From Spirochaetales bacterium (GTDB taxonomy: Bacteria > Spirochaetota > Spirochaetia > Sphaerochaetales > Sphaerochaetaceae), in the NCBI GenBank assembly GCA_028722305.1, contig JAQYHB010000051.1, forward strand, positions 1 through 55,352: 55,352 nt of DNA, read 5' to 3'. Below are positions 48,507 through 55,352 of the stretch, piece by piece (positions within the stretch are counted from its first letter, which is position 1; each line of letters starts with the position of its first letter). The translations under genes were made by a program, and so were the position numbers. The notes beneath the pieces are model-generated. The model ran no database searches and was not told the origin of the DNA. It worked only from the letters and a program-made list of their open reading frames with translations.

Positions 48507-49546
48507 TGGAAACCGTGAAGAAAATCGTTGCAAAGTATGGACTTCCACGTGTCATCATCACGCTGTTCCTCTTTGCGCTCTTCGCCGCCGCTCCCTTCGT
48601 CGGAGTCCGTGTCGACGAAAGTGTCACCAACACGCTGAACCGCTTCGGCATGAACTGCGTGATGGTGCTCGCCATGGTGCCGATGATCCACAGCGGCTGC
48701 GGCCTGAACTTCGGCCTGCCGCTCGGCATCATCAGCGGTCTTCTGGGAGCCACGCTTGCCATCCAGTTCGAGTTCCACGGCCTGCTCTGCTTCCTGATGG
48801 CCATTGTCCTTTCCACCCCGTTCGCGGTGATTCTCGGCTATGGCTACGGAAAGCTGCTGAACAAGGTGAAAGGGGGAGAGATGATGATCGCCACCTATGT
48901 CGGCTTCAGCTCCGTCTCCTTCATGTGCATCATGTGGCTGTTGCTCCCCTATACCAACGCCAGTATGGTCTGGGGCTATGCGGGCAGGGGCCTGAGGACG
49001 ACGATCTCCACTGAAGGCTACTTCCTGCACGCCCTCAACGACCTCTTCGCCATTTCCCTTGGCAAGCTGGTCATTCCTACCGGCATGATCCTGTTCTTCG
49101 CCATTCTCGCTTTCGCGATGTGGGCTTTCCTCCACACCAAGACGGGCACGGCGATGACGGCTGTCGGTTCCAACCCGACCTTCGCGCGTGCATGCGGCAT
49201 CAACGTCGACCGCATCCGTGTCCTGTCGGTCGTCATGTCCACCTGGTTGGGCGCCGTCGGCATTTTGGTCTACGAGCAGAGCTTCGGTTTCATCCAGCTT
49301 TACATGGCGCCCTTCTACATGGCTTTGCCGGCGGTCAGCGCGATTCTGATCGGCGGCGCCTCGGTGAACAAGGCTTCGATCACCAATGTCATCATCGGCA
49401 CCCTGCTGTTCCAGGGCATATTGACCATGACTCCATCGGTCATGAACTCCGCGATCCACACGGACATGTCGGAAGTCATCCGGATCATCGTCTCCAACGG
49501 CATGATCCTGTACGCTTTGACCCGCAAGATGGAGGTGGCGAGATGA
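48506..49546 (+). CDS. ABC importer permease 1, BPD_transp_2 type
   Basis: A 346-residue polytopic permease related to RbsC/XylH (PF02653). About eight to ten hydrophobic segments are visible. The family coupling stretch reads AVGSNPTFARACGINVDRIRVLS and is followed by LIGGASVNKASITNVIIGTL. The Shine-Dalgarno AAGGAGG is within the 3' end of the ATPase gene. It overlaps the second permease by four bases (ATGA). Two distinct permeases make a heterodimeric channel, as in branched-chain amino-acid, nucleoside and BMP-family importers. Confidence 0.9.
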   Translation: METVKKIVAKYGLPRVIITLFLFALFAAAPFVGVRVDESVTNTLNRFGMNCVMVLAMVPMIHSGCGLNFGLPLGIISGLLGATLAIQFEFHGLLCFLMAIVLSTPFAVILGYGYGKLLNKVKGGEMMIATYVGFSSVSFMCIMWLLLPYTNASMVWGYAGRGLRTTISTEGYFLHALNDLFAISLGKLVIPTGMILFFAILAFAMWAFLHTKTGTAMTAVGSNPTFARACGINVDRIRVLSVVMSTWLGAVGILVYEQSFGFIQLYMAPFYMALPAVSAILIGGASVNKASITNVIIGTLLFQGILTMTPSVMNSAIHTDMSEVIRIIVSNGMILYALTRKMEVAR

Positions 49547-50667
49547 GCGATTTGCATTTGAACAACCGAGAGAAGATGCAGCGGTTTCTCGCCGACAACA
49601 TCGTGCCGGTGCTCTTCGTCATCATCTGCGCGGTCGGCATTCCGCTTTCCGGCTACAGCCCCAACTACCTGATCAACGAGGTCATCACCCGCATCGGACG
49701 GAACTCCTTCCTGGTGGTCAGCCTCCTGATTCCCATCATGGCAGGCATGGGCCTGAACTTCGGCATGACCCTCGGCGCCATGGCCGCGGAAATCGGCCTG
49801 ATCCTGATCAGCGACTGGGACATCGTCGGCATTCCCGGCATGGTCCTTGCCGCCATCATCTCCACCCCGATCTCCATCCTGCTGGGATGGTGGTGCGGTA
49901 TCCTGCTGAACAAGGCGAAGGGAAGGGAGATGGTCACCGGCTACATCATCGGGTTCTTCATGAACGGCGTGTACCAGCTGATTGTGCTCTACCTGATGGG
50001 TTCCTTGATCCACATCCGTTCCAGCAAGCTGGTACTGCCGCGAGGCTACGGCATCCGCAACACGGTCAATCTGGACGGCATCCGCCAGAGTCTGGACAAC
50101 CTTGGCGCTTTCCGCGTGTTGGGCATCAAGATCCCGTTTGCCACGCTGCTGCTGATCGCATTGGCCTGCTTGTTCGTCGTCTGGTTCCGCAAGACCAAAC
50201 TGGGACAGGACATGCGTGCCGTCGGACAGAACATGGAAGTGGCCCGCGAGAGCGGCATCAATGTCGAGCGTACCCGTGTCGTCTCGATCATCATCAGCAC
50301 GATCCTTGCCGGGTACGGCATGATCATCTACCTGCAGAACATGGGGACCTTGAACACCTACAACAGCCACTCCCAAGTCGGCATGTTCTCCATCGCCGCC
50401 CTTTTGGTCGGTGGCGCGTCGGTCGCCAAGGCCAATATCGGCAACGTGTTCCTTGGACTGATCCTGTTCCATCTGATGTTCATCATCAGCCCGATTGCCG
50501 GCAAGAACCTGATCGGCCAGGCTCAGCTTGGCGAATACTTCCGGGTCTTCGTCTCCTATGGCGTCATCACGCTTTCCCTTGTGCTCTACGAGATGCGCAA
50601 GAAGCGGGAGATCGGCTATGAGGGGGCCCAGCTTGCCGCCCTGCAGAAAGAGGAGGAGAGCAAATGA
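49543..50667 (+). CDS. ABC importer permease 2, BPD_transp_2 type
   Basis: A 374-residue partner permease of the same family. Coupling stretch AVGQNMEVARESGINVERTRVV and LVGGASVAKANIGNVFLGL align with those of permease 1, so the pair arose by duplication. It has hydrophobic segments throughout and a cytoplasmic C-terminal tail of charged residues (EMRKKREIGYEGAQLAALQK). The start overlaps permease 1 and the stop overlaps the small gene that follows by four bases. Confidence 0.9.
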   Translation: MSDLHLNNREKMQRFLADNIVPVLFVIICAVGIPLSGYSPNYLINEVITRIGRNSFLVVSLLIPIMAGMGLNFGMTLGAMAAEIGLILISDWDIVGIPGMVLAAIISTPISILLGWWCGILLNKAKGREMVTGYIIGFFMNGVYQLIVLYLMGSLIHIRSSKLVLPRGYGIRNTVNLDGIRQSLDNLGAFRVLGIKIPFATLLLIALACLFVVWFRKTKLGQDMRAVGQNMEVARESGINVERTRVVSIIISTILAGYGMIIYLQNMGTLNTYNSHSQVGMFSIAALLVGGASVAKANIGNVFLGLILFHLMFIISPIAGKNLIGQAQLGEYFRVFVSYGVITLSLVLYEMRKKREIGYEGAQLAALQKEEESK

Positions 50668-51128
50668 CCCAAAACGTCAAAAGACATTGGTATCAGGCGG
50701 TCGCGATCGTCTTGGTGGTCCTGCTGGCCGTATGGATGTTCTTCCTCGGCCGACGCCACACGATTCTCGTCGACAACAAGACCTTGGAGGGGCAGGGAAT
50801 CCGCGCCTACGACCTGGTGACCGTGAAGGTGGACGACCAGGAGCCGGTCGAGCTGACCCGCCGTGGCCGCGACCAGTTTGTCGTCATGGGCCAGAAACAC
50901 ACCTTGACCATGACTTGGACCGACAAGAACTGGAACGAGAACACCCGAAGCTGGAAGATCGCCATTCCGGTCGGCTGGGACATGGCTTTGGTCAGTCTGC
51001 CGTATCTCGGCAACAACCCGGAGGCCCCTCAGGATGAGTGGATGAGCGAGTTCGTCATACAGACGACTCCCCAGGCCCCCAGCGCCGAGGACTCCCAGGT
51101 CGATACTGGCGACTCCTTCTCGATGTGA
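50664..51128 (+). CDS. Small single-TM protein of the DUF3798 transport operon
   Basis: A 154-residue protein with one membrane helix (about residues 11-28, QAVAIVLVVLLAVWMFFLG) and an outward-facing domain of about 120 residues. That domain is predicted as beta strands (HTILVDNKTLEG, DLVTVKVDDQEPVEL, DQFVVMGQKHTLTM), with an acidic C-terminal tail. I do not recognise a function; it may correspond to a family known only as a DUF (possibly DUF6672). ATGA coupling to permease 2 and the terminator right after it make it an integral last member of the operon, likely an accessory subunit of the importer. Confidence 0.8.
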   Translation: MTQNVKRHWYQAVAIVLVVLLAVWMFFLGRRHTILVDNKTLEGQGIRAYDLVTVKVDDQEPVELTRRGRDQFVVMGQKHTLTMTWTDKNWNENTRSWKIAIPVGWDMALVSLPYLGNNPEAPQDEWMSEFVIQTTPQAPSAEDSQVDTGDSFSM

Positions 51129-51145
51129 GGGACGATAAGGTGTAC

Positions 51146-51182
51146 AAAGAGGGCGGGGTGTTTGCCATCCCGCCCTCTTTTG
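51146..51182 (+). terminator. Rho-independent terminator of the DUF3798 operon
   Basis: AAAGAGGGCGGG pairs perfectly with CCCGCCCTCTTT around an eleven-base loop, followed by TTTTG. The A-rich 5' side means it may also work for the convergent TetR gene. Confidence 0.9.
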
Positions 51183-51194
51183 TGTCTGGAGGGG

Positions 51195-51767
51195 TCAGTT
51201 GAACTGCAGGTTCCTGAGTTCCACCTGGGTCAGCTTGGAGATGAAGAGGGCGATTTCGCTGATATTGGCCTTCATTCCGTCATTAATCCACTGCTTGATC
51301 AGTGCGATCGACCCGCTGGAGATGAAAAGGAAGATTGCGTGTAGCATCTCGTCGGTCAGCTGGTGGTTCTGCTTCTTCCAGTTGGCAGTGGAAGCCTGTT
51401 CGGCATAGGCCATGATCCTGCTGAGGAATTCCTGGTCTCCATTCTTGCCCAGCATCACCGTGCAGATGTCGGCGTTCTTCTGGATCATCATCAGCAGGTT
51501 CATCAACATGTCGCTGATGGCGTCATTGGACAGCCCGCTGGACAGGTTGGTGGCAATCTCCCCAAGCAAGTCGGTCTCGATTTGCTCAAGCAGTTCGCTG
51601 ATATCGGTGTAATGGGCATAGAAAGTTGTCCGGTTGACCTCTGCCTTGGCACAGAGTTCCTTTACGGTGATTTTCGCGATGGGGCGGTCTTTCATGAGGG
51701 ACAACAGACTCTTGCGCAAGACCTTCCGTGTCCGAATCGCTCTCCGGTCGATTTTCATCTCTTCCAT
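51195..51767 (-). CDS. TetR/AcrR-family transcriptional regulator
   Basis: A 190-residue TetR-type repressor. The helix-turn-helix occupies about residues 33-52 (ITVKELCAKAEVNRTTFYAH), followed by the DISELLEQIE helix and a ligand-binding C-terminal domain. The ATG at 51767 is chosen because AAGGAAGGAA lies just upstream. It stands between the DUF3798 operon (convergent) and the second TRAP operon (divergent), either of which it could control. An inverted repeat in the divergent gap is a candidate site. Confidence 0.88.
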   Translation of the reverse strand: MEEMKIDRRAIRTRKVLRKSLLSLMKDRPIAKITVKELCAKAEVNRTTFYAHYTDISELLEQIETDLLGEIATNLSSGLSNDAISDMLMNLLMMIQKNADICTVMLGKNGDQEFLSRIMAYAEQASTANWKKQNHQLTDEMLHAIFLFISSGSIALIKQWINDGMKANISEIALFISKLTQVELRNLQFN

Positions 51768-51904
51768 GGATTCCTTCCTTTTGTTTCCTATACTGTAATG
51801 CAAAAAATGTTGGTTAGACAACAGATTGATGGCAATTTGTCTGCACTTTCCCTCAAGAGAAGAGAAGGACGGGCATATGGCCATTTCTGTATGGATTGTG
51901 TCTG

Positions 51905-51929
51905 ATGCAACATAATCGGGTTTGTTGCA
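51905..51929. promoter_or_regulatory. Inverted repeat between the TetR gene and the second TRAP operon, candidate operator
   Basis: TGCAACA and TGTTGCA form a perfect 7-bp inverted repeat with 11 bases between. The right arm read on the minus strand is TGCAACAAACC, which recurs at 55102-55112 upstream of the last ORF. The remaining 290-base gap is A/T-rich with no coding signal. Confidence 0.5.
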
Positions 51930-52057
51930 AGAAAATTTATACATTTGTACATGATTGGCTTGCCGAGGGATTGCATAAACGCAGAGAAAACTGTAGTAAT
52001 AACCATTGTCAGATATTAATATTCTAGTCCAACAGTGTTTTCGTGAGGAGGAAACAA

Positions 52058-53059
52058 ATGAAAAAACTGGTTGTTATTCTGAGCGTCGCCATGGCCGCCA
52101 TGACCTTCGCGTTCGCCAACGGCGCTTCCGAGGGTGGAGCGAAGTCCAGCGGTAAGACCATCGAGCTGAAGGTCTCTACCAGCCAGACCGAGCAGGCCAT
52201 GATCAGCCGCTCCTATCAGATGTTCTGCGACAAGCTGAACGAGAAGGCCCAGGGCAAGATCCACGCCACCCTGTATCCCGCCGGACAGCTTGGCGGAGAC
52301 GAGGATGTCATCGAGCAGGCCATCCAGGGCGCGCCGATTGCCGTCAACACCGATGCCGCCCGTATGGGTACCTATGTCCACGACATGGGCATCATGATGA
52401 TGGGGTACTTCATGGATGACTACGACATGGCGTTGCAGATCACCAAGACCGATACCTTCAAGAAGTGGACCGACGAGCTTGCCAGCAAGCATGGCATCCG
52501 CGTTCTGGCGTTCGACTTCTATGATGGGCCCCGGCACTTCCTTACCAACAAGGAAATCAAGACGCCGGCGGATTTGAAGGGCCTTTCGATCAGAACCATC
52601 GGCAGCCCGGTCTGCACCGAGTCCATCGCCGCCATGGGCGCCACCCCGATCGCGATGAGCTGGGGCGAGGTCTACAACGGCATCCAGTCCAAGGCCATTG
52701 ACGGTGCCGAGGCCCAGGACACTTCCACCTATCCCTCCAAGCTTTACGAGGTCTGCAAGTACATGACCAAGACCGGTCACTTCCAGCTGATGCAGGGCCT
52801 CATCGTCGGCGAGTCCTGGTTCAAGACGCTTCCCAGCGATGTCCAGACCCTGCTGGTCGAGACCGCCCAGGAAGTTGGTGCCGAGACTGCCAAGATGGTG
52901 CTTGACGAAGCCGCGAAGAGCGAGAAGCTGATGGCGGACGCCGGCATGGTCATCAACGAGGTCGATACCGCGCCGTTCAAGGCCGCTGTCGCCTCTGCCT
53001 ACGACAAGCTTGGTTACGCTGAGCTGCGCAAGCAGATCTACGCCGAACTTGGGAAATAA
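52058..53059 (+). CDS. TRAP transporter solute-binding protein DctP (second set)
   Basis: A 333-residue receptor with signal peptide MKKLVVILSVAMAAMTFAFA and the GASEGG linker. The DctP fold is shown by HATLYPAGQLGGDEDVIEQ, DLKGLSIRTIGSPVCTES with the conserved carboxylate-binding Arg, and MSWGEVYNGIQSKAIDGAE. It differs clearly from the first DctP (GSPVCTES against EVNTYMDM at the binding segment), so a different carboxylate is expected. GAGGAGG lies before the ATG. A hairpin separates it from dctQ. Confidence 0.93.
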   Translation: MKKLVVILSVAMAAMTFAFANGASEGGAKSSGKTIELKVSTSQTEQAMISRSYQMFCDKLNEKAQGKIHATLYPAGQLGGDEDVIEQAIQGAPIAVNTDAARMGTYVHDMGIMMMGYFMDDYDMALQITKTDTFKKWTDELASKHGIRVLAFDFYDGPRHFLTNKEIKTPADLKGLSIRTIGSPVCTESIAAMGATPIAMSWGEVYNGIQSKAIDGAEAQDTSTYPSKLYEVCKYMTKTGHFQLMQGLIVGESWFKTLPSDVQTLLVETAQEVGAETAKMVLDEAAKSEKLMADAGMVINEVDTAPFKAAVASAYDKLGYAELRKQIYAELGK

Positions 53060-53073
53060 CGAGTCGTTTCACG

Positions 53074-53112
53074 GAGGGCAGGCTGCATGCCAGCTTGCCC
53101 TCGTTTCTTTCT
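53074..53112 (+). terminator. Attenuator-type terminator between second dctP and dctQ
   Basis: GAGGGCA-G-GCT pairs with AGC-T-TGCCCTC (one G-U) around GCATGCC, followed by GTTTCTTT. Same placement as in the first TRAP operon. Confidence 0.65.
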
Positions 53113-53128
53113 ATCTCCTTTGAGGTTC

Positions 53129-53629
53129 ATGATGATTAAGAAATTCGATTCCGTGGTCATCCGCGTGGAGGAGCTTTTCACCGAGTTCCTGTTGGCGACC
53201 ATCGCCATCCTCGTCTTCGTTTCCGCGGTAACCAGGAAGATCGGCATGCCGATCAACTGGGCACAGGATTTTTCCCTGCTCGAGTTTGCCTGGCTTACCT
53301 TCATCGGGAGTGACCTGCTGATGCGGACCACTCCGTTGATCACGATTGATTTGATCCTGCTGCACCTGCCGAAGGCTGTGCAGAAGCTGCTTGCCATCCT
53401 GTTCGACTTCGGCATGCTGCTGTTCCTGTATGTACTGGTCCGCTATGGTTTTCCATTGGTGACCCAGAGCTGGGACCGTGTCTTCAACACGCTTCCTGTC
53501 AGCTATGCCTGGTGCACGCTCTGCGTTCCTGTCGGCGCGCTTTTGATGTGCGAGACGACAATCGAGCGGCTGGTGGGCGATATCAGGAAGCCTGTCGCTT
53601 CCTATGGAAAGGGGGCGCAGAATGCTTAA
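53129..53629 (+). CDS. TRAP transporter small permease DctQ (second set)
   Basis: A 166-residue protein with four hydrophobic helices, including EFLLATIAILVFVSAVTRKI and LLAILFDFGMLLFLYVLV. The DctQ core is present as NWAQDFSLLEFAWLTFIGSD. TTTGAGG lies just before tandem ATGs at 53129 and 53132, either of which may be used. Its last eight bases overlap the dctM start. Confidence 0.9.
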   Translation: MMIKKFDSVVIRVEELFTEFLLATIAILVFVSAVTRKIGMPINWAQDFSLLEFAWLTFIGSDLLMRTTPLITIDLILLHLPKAVQKLLAILFDFGMLLFLYVLVRYGFPLVTQSWDRVFNTLPVSYAWCTLCVPVGALLMCETTIERLVGDIRKPVASYGKGAQNA

Positions 53630-54911
53630 CGCGATTCTTGTATTCCTCGTACTGATGTTCCTCGGGATGCCGGTCGCTTTCGCCATCGGTCTTTCCGGTT
53701 TGTTCTTTTTCTGGCTGACGCCGGGCCTTCCCTGGACCATCATCGTCCAGAAAGCCTTCAGCACGACCCAGTCGTTCACCATGCTTGCCATCCCGCTGTT
53801 CATCTTTGCCGGCAACCTGATGAACAACACCGGTCTGACCAAGCGGCTTGTGAAGCTGGCGAACGTCCTGACCGGGCACATGTGGGGTTCCATAGGCCAG
53901 GTTTCCGCTGTCCTGTCCACGCTGATGGGTGGTGTTTCCGGTTCCGCCGTCGCCGATGCTGCCATGGAAAGCCGCATCCTCGGCCCCGAGATGATCGCCC
54001 GTGGCTATGGCAGGGGCTGGGGCGCCGCCGTCAACTGTCTGACCGGCCTGATCGTCGCCACCATTCCGCCGAGCATGGGACTGATCCTGTACGGCACCGT
54101 GGGCGAGGTCTCCATCGGACGTCTGTTCATCGCCGGATTCGTTCCCGGCATCATCATGTGTATCTTCATGATGCTCGCCATCAGCTGGAGCGCCCATCAC
54201 CTGAACTACAAGCCGGACCACGAGAAGCCCGCTCCGTTGAAGGAGATGCTGAAGGCCATGGTGGACTCCATCTGGGCGCTGATGTTCCCGATCATCCTGA
54301 TCGTCCTGATCCGCGGCGGGTTGATGACTCCGTCCGAGTCGGGAGCCTTCGCCTGCTTCTACGCCCTGTTCGTCGGCATCTTCGTCTACAAGGAGCTGAC
54401 GTTGAAGGCGTTCAAGGAGACTTTGGTCCAGTCGGTCAAGGACCTTTCGGTCATCACGATGATTCTCGGTTTCAGCGGCATCTTCAGCTACGGCGTCGTC
54501 TACGACCAGTTGCCGAAGACGCTGACCAACATGCTGATCAGCGTGACCAACAACCCGTATGTCATGCTGTTGCTGGTGATTCTGATGCTTCTGGTATTCG
54601 GCATGTTCATGGAGACCACGGTCATCACCCTGATCGTCACGCCCATCTTGGTCCCGATCATCAAGCAGTACGGAATCGATCCTGTGCAGTTCGGAATCAT
54701 CATGATGACGACGGTGACCTTCGGCTGCTCGACGCCTCCGGTCGGTGTCGCGCTCTACACCAGCGCCTCGATCATGGGCTGCTCGGTAGGGGACGCCGTC
54801 AAGGCATCCTGGCCGCTGTATCTCGCGGTCGTCATGGTGTTGCTTGTCTGCATCTTCTTCCCCCAAGTAGTGCTGTTCCTGCCGAACCTGGTCTACGGGG
54901 CTGCTGTCTGA
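53622..54911 (+). CDS. TRAP transporter large permease DctM (second set)
   Basis: A 429-residue polytopic DctM subunit. Landmarks are LAIPLFIFAGNLMNNTGLTKR, LMGGVSGSAVADAAMESRIL, the VATIPPSMGLILYGTVGEVSIG loop (in part TIPPSMGLILYGTVGEVS), MTPSESGAFACFYALF, and the C-terminal STPPVGVALYTSASIMG. It couples sodium flow to uptake of the ligand delivered by the second DctP. The ATG lies within the end of dctQ. Confidence 0.95.
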   Translation: MLNAILVFLVLMFLGMPVAFAIGLSGLFFFWLTPGLPWTIIVQKAFSTTQSFTMLAIPLFIFAGNLMNNTGLTKRLVKLANVLTGHMWGSIGQVSAVLSTLMGGVSGSAVADAAMESRILGPEMIARGYGRGWGAAVNCLTGLIVATIPPSMGLILYGTVGEVSIGRLFIAGFVPGIIMCIFMMLAISWSAHHLNYKPDHEKPAPLKEMLKAMVDSIWALMFPIILIVLIRGGLMTPSESGAFACFYALFVGIFVYKELTLKAFKETLVQSVKDLSVITMILGFSGIFSYGVVYDQLPKTLTNMLISVTNNPYVMLLLVILMLLVFGMFMETTVITLIVTPILVPIIKQYGIDPVQFGIIMMTTVTFGCSTPPVGVALYTSASIMGCSVGDAVKASWPLYLAVVMVLLVCIFFPQVVLFLPNLVYGAAV

Positions 54912-54912
54912 G

Positions 54913-54994
54913 TCCAGCCTCCGGTACGGCTGGACGGCCGTGAACGCCTATTTTCCCATCGCCAGGAGAAACCCTGATGCGATGGGATTTTTTT
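54913..54994 (+). terminator. Tandem hairpins ending the second TRAP operon
   Basis: TCCAGCC/GGCTGGA (54913-54934) is followed by TCCCATCGC/GCGATGGGA (54954-54987) with seven T. The second is a typical strong rho-independent terminator. Confidence 0.85.
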
Positions 54995-55101
54995 CTGCTC
55001 GCAGGGGGCATTTCCCTCTGTATGGATGATGCTTCTTTGGAATTTTATTTCTTTTTTCTGCAATATGTTGGAAACACATTCGGAAATTTCTTCATTTCCC
55101 A

Positions 55102-55112
55102 TGCAACAAACC
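55102..55112 (+). promoter_or_regulatory. Second copy of TGCAACAAACC, candidate operator
   Basis: TGCAACAAACC lies about 40 bases before an ATG with a strong AGGAGG. It matches the right arm of the inverted repeat at 51905-51929 on the other strand. A TATGTA/TATAGG box follows 15-20 bases later. Confidence 0.4.
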
Positions 55113-55150
55113 TCACAGGACGTCCGTATGTATAGGGCAGGAGGTTGCAT

Positions 55151-55352
55151 ATGGATTTTGCAAAAGACGACATCCTCGTGGACGAGGAGCTGAAGCACCG
55201 GCTGATGAAATAAGGAGATCCTCGCCTACCTCGCCAGCCAGTTCGTCGACGACTTCGCCAAGATGGGCTGGAGGCAGGTCCTGCCCTATCTGGAGGACCC
55301 CCAGGGGGTCGGCATCTCCAAGGGGGGACCGGGAGAGTTCGGACAGGGGGCA
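55151..55352 (+). pseudogene. Frameshifted ORF at the window end, function unknown
   Basis: An ATG with AGGAGG seven bases upstream starts a 20-codon frame (MDFAKDDILVDEELKHRLMK) that stops with TAA at 55211. In the +1 frame, coding-like sequence continues at once from 55215 (EILAYLASQFVDDFAKMGW and onwards) to the window edge without a stop. Removing one base would fuse the two into a single protein. Either the gene is broken, the base is a sequencing error, or the frames are read separately. I do not recognise the product. Confidence 0.5.

Noticed and set aside
46863-48548. A 561-codon open frame on the minus strand
   Set aside because: It is the exact antisense of the double-NBD ATPase and shows no domain.
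55205-55220. Programmed frameshift of prfB type
   Set aside because: The site reads AAA TAA G, without CUU-UGA or a slippery run, and the protein is unrelated to release factor 2.
1-55352. CRISPR array or phage module
   Set aside because: No evenly spaced short repeats, cas genes, integrase or structural phage genes are visible.

Overview
The window looks like chromosomal DNA of a GC-rich, gut- or sediment-type spirochaete, most likely a member of the Sphaerochaetaceae. This is inferred from the solute-binding proteins, whose signal peptides end in FAQGSKE, FAQGSSE, FANGAKE or FANGASE, from the density of sugar and carboxylate importers, and from the mix of housekeeping genes. No rRNA is present. 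One tRNA (elongator-type Met, CAU) is encoded.

Region 1 (1-12.7 kb) is mostly housekeeping. It opens with the 3' end of an AAA-ATPase-like/DUF1703 gene. Then come an HD-domain hydrolase, a YkgJ-type cysteine-cluster protein, an RlmI-like methyltransferase, an unrecognised protein, comEC overlapping rsmA, a MATE exporter, pta, a secreted ankyrin-repeat protein, a TyrA-family dehydrogenase and mtaB.

Region 2 (12.8-27.3 kb) is a carbohydrate-utilisation island. It holds an LplB/YtcP-type ABC importer with its binding protein, a membrane-anchored AraC-type regulator, an Asp-box (sialidase-fold) hydrolase, a GH106-like glycosidase, a YhcH/NanQ-type protein, a DctPQM TRAP importer and a dihydrodipicolinate-synthase/NanA-superfamily aldolase. 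The TRAP and aldolase genes share an upstream 12-mer, which suggests common control. The substrate is not clear: sialate-like and rhamnose-like readings both fit parts of the set.

Region 3 (27.4-31.2 kb) is a mobile or variable patch. It contains an IS1634-type insertion sequence, a full AAA-ATPase-like/DUF1703 gene about 94 percent identical to the fragment at the window start, an ISL3-like transposase remnant and the tRNA.

Region 4 (31.3-43.7 kb) has a lipoprotein subtype-A tannase-like esterase, a YesL-like membrane protein plus CYTH protein, a five-gene minus-strand cluster (FecB/BtuF-type binding protein, FecCD permease, ATPase, PlsC-like acyltransferase, membrane protein), rnhA, a TPR lipoprotein, a uracil phosphoribosyltransferase with an N-terminal extension divergent from adk, and guaB.

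Region 5 (43.8-55.4 kb) is again transport: a class C beta-lactamase-fold hydrolase, a five-gene DUF3798-type ABC import operon ending in an unrecognised single-TM protein, a TetR regulator, a second DctPQM operon, and a frameshifted or broken ORF running off the end. The DUF3798 operon is the best candidate for an uncharacterised system. The binding-protein genes of the transport operons are followed by hairpins, three of them terminator-like, which probably set a high ratio of binding protein to membrane components.
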